A stretch of DNA of 5,701 nucleotides from an uncultured bacterium (GCA_948742005.1 CAPYQR010000106.1:1-5701); one strand, 5' to 3'. Counted from the first letter of the stretch, positions 1-5,701 are shown. Notes: generated by a model from the sequence alone, not told the origin. A program made the numbers and translations.

Positions 1-2213
1 GGGATATGGACAGACAAAAATATTTTGAATCCGAAGTTGAAAAGGTAAAAGAACGCGAGGGTGTTACAGAGGACACTAAAATTTCGGCAGATGGCTGGAA
101 ATCTTTAATTCCGGTTTATAAAAACATTATTAAAGAAGTAACAGGACGCGAATTTCCACAAGACCCGTTTGTACAATTGCAAGAAGCGGTTGAAGCAGTT
201 TTCCGTTCTTGGAATATTCCTCGTGCCGTTGCATATAGAACAATGAATAAAATCGACCACAACTTCGGAACAGCGGTAAATGTTCAAACAATGGTGTTTG
301 GAAATATGGGTGATGATTGCGCAACAGGCGTTTCATTTACAAGAAATCCCGCTACAGGCGAAAATAAATTCTACGGTGAATATTTAACAAACGCACAAGG
401 CGAAGATGTTGTTGCAGGAATCAGAACACCAAAACCAATTTCGGAACTTGAAACCGAAATGCCCGATTTATATCGTCAATATGTTGATATTGCAAAAAAA
501 CTTGAAAACGGCTATAAAGATGTCCAGGATATGGAATTTACAATTGAAAAAGGTAAATTATATATATTACAAACAAGAAGCGGCAAAAGAACAGCAACTG
601 CAGCAGTCAGAATTGCAGTTGAGATGGAACGCGAGGGAATCATTACAAAAGAAAGAGCAATCCAGCTTGTTGATCCTTATACCGTTAATCAAATTCTGCT
701 TCCGTGTTTTGATGAAACTGCACTTAAACTTTCAAAAGTCATTGCGCACGGCGTAAATGCTTCCCCCGGTGCTGCTGTTGGTAAAATTGTTTTTGATACG
801 GAAGAAGCAGCAGCAAGAGGTGAAAAGGGCGAAAAAGTTATTTTAGTCAGAATTGAAACCTGTCCTGACGATATCCATGGAATGGCTGTTTCACAAGGTG
901 TATTAACCCTAAGAGGCGGCGCAACATCTCATGCTGCAGTTGTTGCAAAAGGTATGGGAATCCCGTGCGTAGCAGGATGTGAAGATATTAAAATCGACCT
1001 GCAAAAAGAAGTTTTAATCTCTTCTGACGGCACAGTTTATCCAAAAGACACGGTAATTTCACTTGATGGCGGAAAAGGTATTGTTATGGAGGGGGCTGTT
1101 AAATTAGCAGATGCTCAAATTGATGATAACTTCTTAACTTTCTTTAACTGGGTTGATGAAATCAAGACAATGACAATTGAAGCAAACGCAGACACTGTTA
1201 AAGATGTTGAAAACGCACTAAAATTCAAAGCGCAAGGAATCGGCTTGTGTAGAACAGAGCACATGTTTATGGATCCTGAACGTTTACCATGGGTTCAAAA
1301 AATGATTATCGCAGGAACTGCGGAAGCTCGAAAAGAAGCTTTAGCAAAACTTTTACCGATGCAATATCAAGATTTTTACGGAATGTTTAAAGCATTAGGC
1401 GCAAAACCTTTAACAATTCGTCTTTTAGATCCGCCGTTACATGAATTTTTACCGTCAAAAGAAGAATTAATCGCAACGGTTGCAACAAAAAAAGCATTAA
1501 ATCAACAATATTTAGAAGATGAAAAAATGCTTGAAATTGTTGAAAGCTTATCAGAAACAAACCCAATGATGGGACTACGCGGATGCAGATTGGGTTTAAC
1601 TTATCCTGAAATTAATGAAATGCAGGTAAGAGCTATTTTTGAAGCAGCATGTGACGTCAAAAAAGAGGGAATTAACGTAATGCCTTATGTTATGATTCCT
1701 TTAATCGGACATGTAAATGAACTTAAAACAGCAAAAGAAATTCTGGTCAAAGTTGCAAAACAAGTAATGGAAGAAAAAGGAATCCAAGTCGAATACAAGT
1801 TTGGAACAATGATTGAAATTCCGCGTGCTGCAATAACGGCAGATGAAATCGCGCCTTATGCAGAATTCTTCTCATTTGGAACAAATGATTTAACCCAAAT
1901 GACATTTGGTTTTTCAAGAGATGATGCTGAGGGGAAATTCTTGAAACGTTACGTGGAACAAAAAATTCTTCCCTACAACCCATTTGACACACTTGATTAC
2001 AATGGTGTAGGCGAATTAATCAAAATGTCCATGGAAAAAGGCAAAAAAGTAAACCCGAACCTAATCGGCGGAATTTGCGGCGAACACGGCGGCGACCCCG
2101 ACAGCGTAAAATTTGCCCACAAAATCGGTCTAAATTACGTTTCCTGCTCACCGTTCAGAATCCCACAAGCAGCACTAGCCGCAGCGCAGGCAGTTATTGA
2201 AAATAAAAAATAA
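1..2213 (+). CDS. ppdK: Pyruvate, phosphate dikinase, 5'-truncated by window edge
   Basis: Interconverts pyruvate + ATP + Pi and PEP + AMP + PPi in the cytoplasm (EC 2.7.9.1); in fermentative bacteria it often serves PPi-linked glycolysis. The reading frame is open from the left edge (first whole codon at 3). The ATG at 6 is internal: the family is about 870-900 residues, only about 736 are here, and roughly 140 N-terminal residues including the start of the ATP-grasp domain are missing. Numbering from the Met at 6: the rest of the nucleotide-binding domain spans about 1-240 (GTAVNVQTMVFGN, FTRNPATGE, QDMEFTIE). The swivelling phosphohistidine domain spans about 245-365, with GGATSHAAVVAKG carrying catalytic His309 and the adjacent Thr307 that regulatory proteins modify in other PPDKs. 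The PEP/pyruvate TIM barrel spans about 385-735, with GLCRTEH, RLLDPPLHEF, GTMIEIPRA (metal ligand Glu604), GTNDLTQ (Asp628) and GGICGEHGGDP (acid/base Cys691). All key residues visible are intact. It ends at a TAA just before a hairpin. Identity is essentially certain. Confidence 0.97.
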   Translation, partial: DMDRQKYFESEVEKVKEREGVTEDTKISADGWKSLIPVYKNIIKEVTGREFPQDPFVQLQEAVEAVFRSWNIPRAVAYRTMNKIDHNFGTAVNVQTMVFGNMGDDCATGVSFTRNPATGENKFYGEYLTNAQGEDVVAGIRTPKPISELETEMPDLYRQYVDIAKKLENGYKDVQDMEFTIEKGKLYILQTRSGKRTATAAVRIAVEMEREGIITKERAIQLVDPYTVNQILLPCFDETALKLSKVIAHGVNASPGAAVGKIVFDTEEAAARGEKGEKVILVRIETCPDDIHGMAVSQGVLTLRGGATSHAAVVAKGMGIPCVAGCEDIKIDLQKEVLISSDGTVYPKDTVISLDGGKGIVMEGAVKLADAQIDDNFLTFFNWVDEIKTMTIEANADTVKDVENALKFKAQGIGLCRTEHMFMDPERLPWVQKMIIAGTAEARKEALAKLLPMQYQDFYGMFKALGAKPLTIRLLDPPLHEFLPSKEELIATVATKKALNQQYLEDEKMLEIVESLSETNPMMGLRGCRLGLTYPEINEMQVRAIFEAACDVKKEGINVMPYVMIPLIGHVNELKTAKEILVKVAKQVMEEKGIQVEYKFGTMIEIPRAAITADEIAPYAEFFSFGTNDLTQMTFGFSRDDAEGKFLKRYVEQKILPYNPFDTLDYNGVGELIKMSMEKGKKVNPNLIGGICGEHGGDPDSVKFAHKIGLNYVSCSPFRIPQAALAAAQAVIENKK

Positions 2214-2234
2214 TTGTTTTTAAATTCTAAATCA

Positions 2235-2269
2235 AACAGGCTTTTTGAGAATAATTCAAAAAGCCTGTT
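2235..2269. terminator. Bidirectional hairpin terminator between convergent genes
   Basis: AACAGGCTTTTTGA (2235-2248) and TCAAAAAGCCTGTT (2256-2269) are a perfect 14-bp inverted repeat around a 7-nt loop. The hairpin starts 22 bases after the ppdK stop and ends 15 bases before the stop of the minus-strand glycosyltransferase gene, so it is placed to end both transcripts. The flanking T-runs are short and interrupted on both strands (TTATTATA on the plus side, TTTGATTTAG on the minus side), so termination may be less than complete or depend mainly on the stem. Confidence 0.8.
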
Positions 2270-2284
2270 ATTATACAAAATTAT

Positions 2285-3220
2285 TTAAATAAGATTTCTT
2301 TTTTCTAACCTTGATCTGTAAAATTGAATATCATCTAAAGTATTTAAAGAGTTAGACTTTTTAATGTATTTATCTAAATTTTTCTCAACTTCAGCATCTT
2401 TTAATTTATCAATTTTGTCAAACTTTAGATTACTTTTTTTTAATATATCGTCAAAAAAACCAATATCATCTATTATATCTTCACCCTTGTGTTTCTGATA
2501 AAGCTCCACTCCTTTTAATGCCCAGTAAAAATCTTTATCGGTTTTTGCCAATTCTGACCATTTTTTTTTCCAGAGTGCGGTTTTCGTTTCCAGTTTTGCT
2601 GCGCGAAGATAATATTTTTTTACTATGCTCTCACTTGATTGGAAAAAATCATGGATTCCGATTTTATATTCAATTCCGTAAGAGTGTTCATCGTTTTCTA
2701 CAACTTTTGAAACAAGGCAATCATCGGGTTTTAACTTTGCGGAGCAAAAATTGAAATATTTTTTCATCAATGGCATTTTTTCCGTTCTATAAAGCCAAAC
2801 GCCCGCATGTCTGTATTCTTGCGGAAATTTGTCAAAAAGAAGTGCTTGAAAGACAAAAGCTTTATCATCGACATTTTTTACAATTTCGTCTGCTTTTTGA
2901 ATAAACAAAAAAGTTTCATCTTTTGATATAAAAACATCAGCATCTACAAAAAGTGTCCATTTTGCATTTTTTCTAATTGCAAGATTAATTGCTTTTTTTG
3001 TTGCTTTTATTAAAGGTGTCACATTTTTAATTAAATATACATTATTTTTACCAAAAATATTTTGCAAATTTTCAACACATTTTTCTTCCGTCCTCTCTCC
3101 GACAGAACGCACAATTACAGTTATTTCTTTTTTTGAATTAAAAAAATTCAGATAAATTAAGATTGATAAAATTATCAAAAAAAGTATTAAAAAGCTTGAA
3201 AATATAGATTTTTTACTCAT
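2285..3220 (-). CDS. Membrane-anchored GT-A-like glycosyltransferase
   Basis: Predicted 311-residue protein. Residues about 7-28 form a very hydrophobic helix preceded by MSKKS, giving a single N-terminal membrane anchor or uncleaved signal. From about residue 33 the string ITVIVRSVGERT and the later KWTLFVDADVFIS resemble a GT-A (family 2-like) sugar-nucleotide fold, with D93-A94-D95 as the metal-binding DxD. HAGVWLYRTEKM (138-149) and IGIHDFFQ (187-194) resemble the acceptor-side and HD motifs of this group. The C-terminal third is lysine-rich and probably helical. Sugar donor and acceptor cannot be inferred; an envelope polysaccharide or glycoprotein is a reasonable guess. I chose the ATG at 3220. 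An upstream TTG at 3241 would add seven residues but has no ribosome binding site and would lie upstream of the transcript start if the promoter proposed here is right. The gene stands alone, convergent with ppdK and divergent from the gene at 3349. Confidence 0.72.
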   Translation of the reverse strand: MSKKSIFSSFLILFLIILSILIYLNFFNSKKEITVIVRSVGERTEEKCVENLQNIFGKNNVYLIKNVTPLIKATKKAINLAIRKNAKWTLFVDADVFISKDETFLFIQKADEIVKNVDDKAFVFQALLFDKFPQEYRHAGVWLYRTEKMPLMKKYFNFCSAKLKPDDCLVSKVVENDEHSYGIEYKIGIHDFFQSSESIVKKYYLRAAKLETKTALWKKKWSELAKTDKDFYWALKGVELYQKHKGEDIIDDIGFFDDILKKSNLKFDKIDKLKDAEVEKNLDKYIKKSNSLNTLDDIQFYRSRLEKRNLI

Positions 3221-3348
3221 AAAAAAATAGTAACACAGCAAAAATTATTTTTAAATTTAATTAACTTTTCTTAATATTTAACACAAAAAAGGAAAATTTT
3301 TTATTTACATGTGTTTAATAAGTACTGAATTTAACAGAGGAAATCATA
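3221..3348. other. Divergent intergenic region
   Basis: This 128-bp, strongly AT-rich gap separates divergent genes. On the minus side it holds the candidate promoter for the glycosyltransferase gene. On the plus side it holds the ribosome binding site AGAGGA (3336-3341), seven bases before the ATG at 3349. A TTTAAT (3314-3319) is a possible -10 for the plus-strand gene, but I see no convincing -35 at the right distance. No strong inverted repeat or operator-like structure is visible. Confidence 0.5.
3227..3255 (-). promoter_or_regulatory. Candidate extended -10 promoter giving a leaderless mRNA
   Basis: Read on the minus strand, TTTAAA (3255-3250; four of six matches to TTGACA) is followed after 17 bases by TACTAT (3232-3227), preceded by TG and one base, which is an extended -10 arrangement. 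Only six bases separate it from the ATG at 3220, so transcription would start at or next to the start codon. This fits the absence of any purine-rich Shine-Dalgarno sequence before that ATG. The DNA is so AT-rich that chance matches are common, so this is an inference. Confidence 0.35.
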
Positions 3349-4059
3349 ATGCCAAACGCAATTTCATTTACAAGCACTTATAAAGTTCACACCACATCAA
3401 ACAAAAAAGATTTAAAAGCATTTAATAAATTTGAAGATTTGTGCGATAAAAAAGAAGAAAAATTTGAAGTTTATACAAAATACGAAGATAAATTAAACAA
3501 AAAATACCCTTATGATTGGAGTGCGGTTAAAACATTAGTTGTTCCTGAATATATGGATAGCGAAGTTGAAGCGTATTGTGCTAATTATGGAATTAAATTT
3601 GATAAATTATATACTTATAAACTGCTTGAACCTGAATCTGTTTTAAGCAGAATTGAAAAAACACCCGAAGGATATATTAAAGCAAACGTTAATCCTGAAA
3701 AATTTTTTGAATTAGTAAAAAATCAAAACGGAAATATAAAACATTGCAAAAAAGACTATGATAAACATTATGAAGATAAAATTAATTTAATTTTAAAAAG
3801 CGGAGATAAAATCCCTGCGACAACTTTAAAAATTGCTTCGCAAGATATGAGTGGAGAAGAATTAATACATCATATTGAAACTTACGGGAAAAACGCATTG
3901 TATGATGACTCTTTAATAATCGATTTTATTCAAAGAACTGATTCTCCCGATCATTGTGTATTTTTCGGATTAAATGATAATGGTATGAATCCGATTCCTG
4001 TTTATGTTGACAAGGATACATTCTTAATTCTTGCGGCGTTTGATTTGTTAAATATGTAA
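3349..4059 (+). CDS. Unrecognised 236-residue cytoplasmic protein with FTSTYKV N-terminus
   Basis: I do not recognise the family. The coding call is well supported: a good Shine-Dalgarno AGAGGA lies seven bases before the ATG, the codon usage matches the neighbours, and the frame is long. There is no signal peptide or membrane segment, so the product is probably cytoplasmic. It is rich in Lys, Asp and Glu, with a charged, probably helical region at about 17-50. A mixed stretch at 60-95 includes TLVVPEY and YCANYGIKFDKLYTY. A Lys/His-rich middle follows at 128-150, and the compact hydrophobic end VDKDTFLILAAFDLLNM closes the protein. Four scattered cysteines (32, 77, 133, 203) do not form a metal-binding pattern. 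The opening ISFTSTYKV recalls short N-terminal strings I associate with lineage-specific Gastranaerophilales proteins; this is from memory and unverified. It is 98 bases upstream of the HD-domain gene on the same strand, with a large palindrome between them, so co-transcription is possible but unproven. Confidence 0.75.
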   Translation: MPNAISFTSTYKVHTTSNKKDLKAFNKFEDLCDKKEEKFEVYTKYEDKLNKKYPYDWSAVKTLVVPEYMDSEVEAYCANYGIKFDKLYTYKLLEPESVLSRIEKTPEGYIKANVNPEKFFELVKNQNGNIKHCKKDYDKHYEDKINLILKSGDKIPATTLKIASQDMSGEELIHHIETYGKNALYDDSLIIDFIQRTDSPDHCVFFGLNDNGMNPIPVYVDKDTFLILAAFDLLNM

Positions 4060-4105
4060 CAAATTATTAAATTCGTATATACAAAAAAGCAAAAACCTCG
4101 AAAAA

Positions 4106-4146
4106 AATTACTTTATACCAACATAAGTGGTTAGTGTAAAGTAATT
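4106..4146. repeat. 41-bp imperfect palindrome in front of the HD-domain gene
   Basis: The left arm AATTACTTTATACCAAC (4106-4122) and right arm GTTAGTGTAAAGTAATT (4130-4146) are inverted copies around a 7-base centre, ATAAGTG. Of 17 opposed positions, 15 are Watson-Crick pairs, one is a G-T wobble (4116/4136) and one is a mismatch (4119/4133). The outer ten positions are perfect. The right arm stops exactly where the ribosome binding site of the next gene begins. It could be an operator for a dimeric regulator, a 5'-UTR hairpin, or a tyrosine-recombinase core site (about 13-bp inner arms around a short spacer). No T-run follows on the plus strand, so it is not a normal terminator for the gene at 3349; on the minus strand a T-run would follow, but no minus gene uses it. 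Confidence 0.75.
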
Positions 4147-4154
4147 AGTAGGTG
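4147..4154 (+). promoter_or_regulatory. Ribosome binding site deciding the HD-gene start
   Basis: AGTAGGTG matches the consensus AGGAGGTG at seven of eight positions. Its AGG core ends five bases before the ATG at 4158. A competing in-frame GTG at 4152 lies inside this site, so it cannot be served by it; the ATG is therefore the better start. The site directly abuts the foot of the 41-bp palindrome. Confidence 0.7.
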
Positions 4155-4157
4155 TGT

Positions 4158-4997
4158 ATGGGGTTTTTAGACCGCATAGGTAAAGTTTTAGAAAATAAAA
4201 TTAACTTTTTTAATCCCAATAAAAAAGTTGAAAAAAATTATCTTGATTCATCGAACAAAACACTAAGCAGAACTGTTTTAAAAGATGATATTTTTCAAAA
4301 TTCAAAAGAAGTTGAAAAAATTGCGTTATTACCATCAGACCATAAAAATAATACCGTAACCAAGCCTGAATTATTAACAAAAAACGAAACTGCAAGATTA
4401 TTTAGTTTTGTCCAAAAATATGCAAATTACGAAACTCTGAATAATGCGCTTGAAGTCAATCCTAATATTAAAAGAATTTTGAAAGAAAATAATTTAGAAT
4501 GCAAAATTAATATGGATAATATTAATTCAATAATAAAAACTCATCTGATTCCATGTGCACAAACGGCAAAAATGATGTATCAACGGCTCGGACATAACGA
4601 AGATGAGGAAAGTTTTAAAGCTCTTGTTCAAGCATCATTACTGCATGATATCGGAAAAGCATTTATTCCTTGTGAAATTTTAAACAAAAAAGGGAAATTA
4701 ACAAAAGCTGAACGTGAAATTGTTGAACTTCATAATAAATTAAGCTATGAAATTTTAATTACAACGGATTTAAGTCCAAAAGTCGCCCAGCTTGCGCTGG
4801 AACATCATAATTATGAAAACAATATCAAAAGAAGTCCTGAAAACCAACTTTTGACAATTGCAGACTGCTATTGCGCATTAAGAGAAGACAGACCATACAA
4901 AAAAGCAATGAGCGACATTTGCGCAAAAACAATTTTATACGACATGGGAACAAAAGGCAGTTTTGATACAAGATTTATAAATTATATAAATGCATAA
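4158..4997 (+). CDS. HD-domain protein of HD-GYP type, GYP segment missing
   Basis: 279 residues from the ATG at 4158. The first 70 or so are Lys/Asn-rich, low-complexity and probably disordered. Residues about 75-155 look helical. The HD domain spans about 155-275: ASLLHDIGKAFIP (His163-Asp164, Lys167), GKLTKAEREIVELHNKLSYEIL (His192), LEHHNYE (His216-His217), TIADCYCALREDRPY (Asp236) and a final SFDTRF. These match, in order, the metal ligands and the DxxxALxxDRPY block of HD-GYP cyclic-di-GMP phosphodiesterases. The loop after HH, normally HHERxDGxGYP, is reduced to HHNYENNIKRSPE, with no GYP and no DG. The metal site may still work as a phosphohydrolase, but c-di-GMP specificity cannot be assumed. 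No membrane segment or receiver domain is visible, so the product is probably cytosolic. The gene ends at TAA before a strong terminator. Confidence 0.85.
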   Translation: MGFLDRIGKVLENKINFFNPNKKVEKNYLDSSNKTLSRTVLKDDIFQNSKEVEKIALLPSDHKNNTVTKPELLTKNETARLFSFVQKYANYETLNNALEVNPNIKRILKENNLECKINMDNINSIIKTHLIPCAQTAKMMYQRLGHNEDEESFKALVQASLLHDIGKAFIPCEILNKKGKLTKAEREIVELHNKLSYEILITTDLSPKVAQLALEHHNYENNIKRSPENQLLTIADCYCALREDRPYKKAMSDICAKTILYDMGTKGSFDTRFINYINA

Positions 4998-5047
4998 ACA
5001 ATCACAATCTCTACTAACTAACAACTTAAAAAAATAATTAACAAAAA

Positions 5048-5080
5048 GCCTCGCAAAAGAAATTTGCAAGGCATTTTTTT
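5048..5080. terminator. Bidirectional intrinsic terminator
   Basis: GCCTCGCAAA (5048-5057) pairs with TTTGCAAGGC (5063-5072) around a 5-base loop with one C-A mismatch. On the plus strand a run of seven T (5074-5080) follows, a classical rho-independent terminator for the HD-domain gene. On the minus strand the mismatch becomes a G-U pair and the stem is followed by TTTTTG, so it can also end the operon converging from the right, whose last stop codon lies 17 bases away. Confidence 0.88.
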
Positions 5081-5089
5081 AATATTAAA

Positions 5090-5482
5090 TTATAATTTTA
5101 TAATTTGTCTTCTGTTTTTATTTTTATTATATGAAATATGAACCCATTTATCATATTCATTAATCAACTGGTCATATACAATATCCGATTTTTTAATTAT
5201 TTCAATAATTTCAAAAGGTTTCATTCCGTTGATTTTAAAGTCTGCTGCTTGACCTTTAAGATGTTGCGAATTTATAGCGCCGTTTACTTCATTGTTCAAT
5301 TTTTTACATCTAAATCCGGAAGTTATAATAACAGGTTTTTTAATAAGATTTCTTATAGGCTGAAGGCAGAAAAAAATCAAATAAAGAAGATTATCAAGAG
5401 AATTAATATCGGGAAAATTATTAATATTTTTTTCTTGTGCAATTTTTGATTTTACAAGCTCGGAAATTTTAAAATTCAGCAT
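5090..5482 (-). CDS. M15-family peptidoglycan peptidase (phage endolysin-like)
   Basis: Small zinc peptidase, 130 residues from the ATG at 5482, of the M15 (VanY/endolysin-like) type, which cleaves peptide bonds of the peptidoglycan stem or cross-bridge. Numbering from the upstream ATG at 5491 (subtract three for the preferred start): FKISELVKSKIAQEKNINN (7-25) is the usual N-terminal helix. ITSGFRCKKLN (56-66) has the conserved Arg61. SQHLKGQAADFKI (75-87) is the SxHxxGxAxD zinc motif with His77 and Asp84. YDQLINEYDKWVHISY (106-121) carries the probable catalytic Glu112 and third zinc ligand His118. All catalytic residues are present and the length is normal for a single-domain member. There is no signal peptide or wall-binding domain, so export would need a holin or other route. 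It is downstream of, and coupled to, the small membrane-protein gene. Lytic phage enzyme is the best reading; a cellular wall-remodelling enzyme is the alternative. Confidence 0.86.
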   Translation of the reverse strand: MLNFKISELVKSKIAQEKNINNFPDINSLDNLLYLIFFCLQPIRNLIKKPVIITSGFRCKKLNNEVNGAINSQHLKGQAADFKINGMKPFEIIEIIKKSDIVYDQLINEYDKWVHISYNKNKNRRQIIKL

Positions 5483-5487
5483 TTTAT

Positions 5488-5688
5488 TCATCCTCTCAAC
5501 TCATCAATTCTTATATGCGCGGATTTTACACTATCTTCAAGGCGAATTGTACGCTCTATAAGATTATTATGCTTGTCTTGTTTTTTTTCCAAAATTTCAA
5601 GCTTTTCTTCGAATTTTCCAATTTTATATGCAATATATAATGCCTGAATCACAACCGTTGTCAGGATTCCAAATAATTCATAGTTCAT
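5488..5688 (-). CDS. Small membrane/coiled-coil protein, holin- or XhlA-like
   Basis: 66 residues. Residues about 5-23 (LFGILTTVVIQALYIAYKI) form one membrane-spanning helix. Residues about 25-65 form an amphipathic coiled coil with hydrophobic positions at F26, L30, L33, I44, L50, V54, I61 and L64. A short N-terminal tail, one membrane helix and a charged coiled coil are typical of small phage proteins coded beside lysis enzymes (haemolysin XhlA-like or holin-associated proteins). The start is well supported by AGGA at the right window edge (5698-5701), nine bases before the ATG. Its TGA stop overlaps the first ATG of the peptidase gene by four bases, so the two are translated together. The exact family is not determined from sequence alone; a role in delivering or timing the peptidase is inferred from context. 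Confidence 0.7.
   Translation of the reverse strand: MNYELFGILTTVVIQALYIAYKIGKFEEKLEILEKKQDKHNNLIERTIRLEDSVKSAHIRIDELRG
5491..5497 (-). promoter_or_regulatory. Ribosome binding site inside the upstream gene's end
   Basis: On the minus strand GAGAGGA (5497-5491) lies in the last codons of the upstream gene. It touches the first ATG (5491) with no spacing, which is unsuitable for initiation there. Its AGGA lies eight bases before the second in-frame ATG (5482). This favours 5482 as the start, giving a protein that begins MLNFKIS, close to where the family's first conserved helix begins. The ATG at 5491 overlaps the upstream stop as ATGA and could still be used by re-initiation. Confidence 0.6.
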
Positions 5689-5701
5689 AATTATTTATCC
5701 T

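Noticed and set aside
406..756. A 116-codon open frame inside ppdK in another plus-strand frame, and similar minus-strand frames at 105-336 and 1747-1992
   Set aside because: They overlap fully conserved ppdK sequence, have no ribosome binding sites, and their products are low-complexity shadows.
2518..2754. Open frames opposite the glycosyltransferase, the HD gene (4210-4395) and the peptidase (5138-5449)
   Set aside because: The real genes on the other strand carry recognisable motifs; these antisense products are Phe/Asn/Leu-rich with no domain-like pattern.
3221..3241. TTG at 3241 as the glycosyltransferase start
   Set aside because: It has no ribosome binding site and adds MLCYYFF before a normal MSKKS membrane-protein start.
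4086..4110. AAAAACCTCGAAAAAAATT resembles the terminator stem region at 5043-5062
   Set aside because: The matching right arm is absent here, so no hairpin forms; the likeness is short and AT-rich and is probably chance.
4110..4142. Resemblance of the palindrome arms to a XerC/XerD dif site (ACTT...TGTAAAGT)
   Set aside because: Spacing and length do not fit the 28-bp dif layout of 11-6-11, and the inner bases do not match; only the AT-rich outer ends look alike.
4152..4157. GTG at 4152 as the start of the HD-domain protein
   Set aside because: It lies inside the ribosome binding site that serves the ATG at 4158 and adds only two residues.
5090..5482. VanY/VanX-type vancomycin resistance enzyme
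   Set aside because: The motifs are those of the general M15 fold, but there is no van gene neighbourhood, signal peptide or membrane anchor; the coupling to a holin-like gene favours a lysis role.

Overview
The window is an AT-rich bacterial fragment. It has one large housekeeping gene, cut by the left edge, followed by five smaller accessory-type genes. There are no rRNA or tRNA genes, no CRISPR array and no transposase. The first gene is recognisably pyruvate, phosphate dikinase and is visibly richer in G+C than the rest, where coding DNA is dominated by AAA, AAT, TTA and ATT codons. The organism looks like a fermentative, low-GC, probably gut-associated bacterium. The N-terminal 'ISFTSTYKV' string of the gene at 3349 resembles short N-terminal strings I associate with Gastranaerophilales ('Melainabacteria', non-photosynthetic relatives of Cyanobacteria). 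That placement comes from memory of the pattern and is tentative.

Layout: (1) 1-2213, + strand: the C-terminal five-sixths of ppdK. (2) 2235-2269: a 14-bp hairpin between convergent genes. (3) 2285-3220, - strand: a membrane-anchored GT-A-like glycosyltransferase with a DxD motif, no Shine-Dalgarno sequence and a possible leaderless promoter. (4) 3221-3348: a divergent intergenic region. (5) 3349-4059, + strand: an unrecognised 236-residue protein with a good ribosome binding site. (6) 4106-4146: a 41-bp imperfect palindrome ending exactly where the next gene's ribosome binding site begins. (7) 4158-4997, + strand: an HD-domain protein of the HD-GYP type whose GYP segment is missing. (8) 5048-5080: a bidirectional terminator. 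(9) 5090-5688, - strand: a two-gene cassette of a small membrane/coiled-coil protein and an M15-type peptidoglycan peptidase, joined by an ATGA stop/start overlap. This has the look of a phage lysis cassette and continues an operon or prophage arm entering from the right edge.

How they work together: ppdK is central carbon metabolism and has no evident link to the rest. The glycosyltransferase probably acts on envelope glycans. The HD protein is probably a phosphohydrolase or a signalling derivative of c-di-GMP phosphodiesterases. The last two genes probably act together on the cell wall. The least explained parts are the 41-bp palindrome, the HD protein without GYP, and the orphan gene at 3349.
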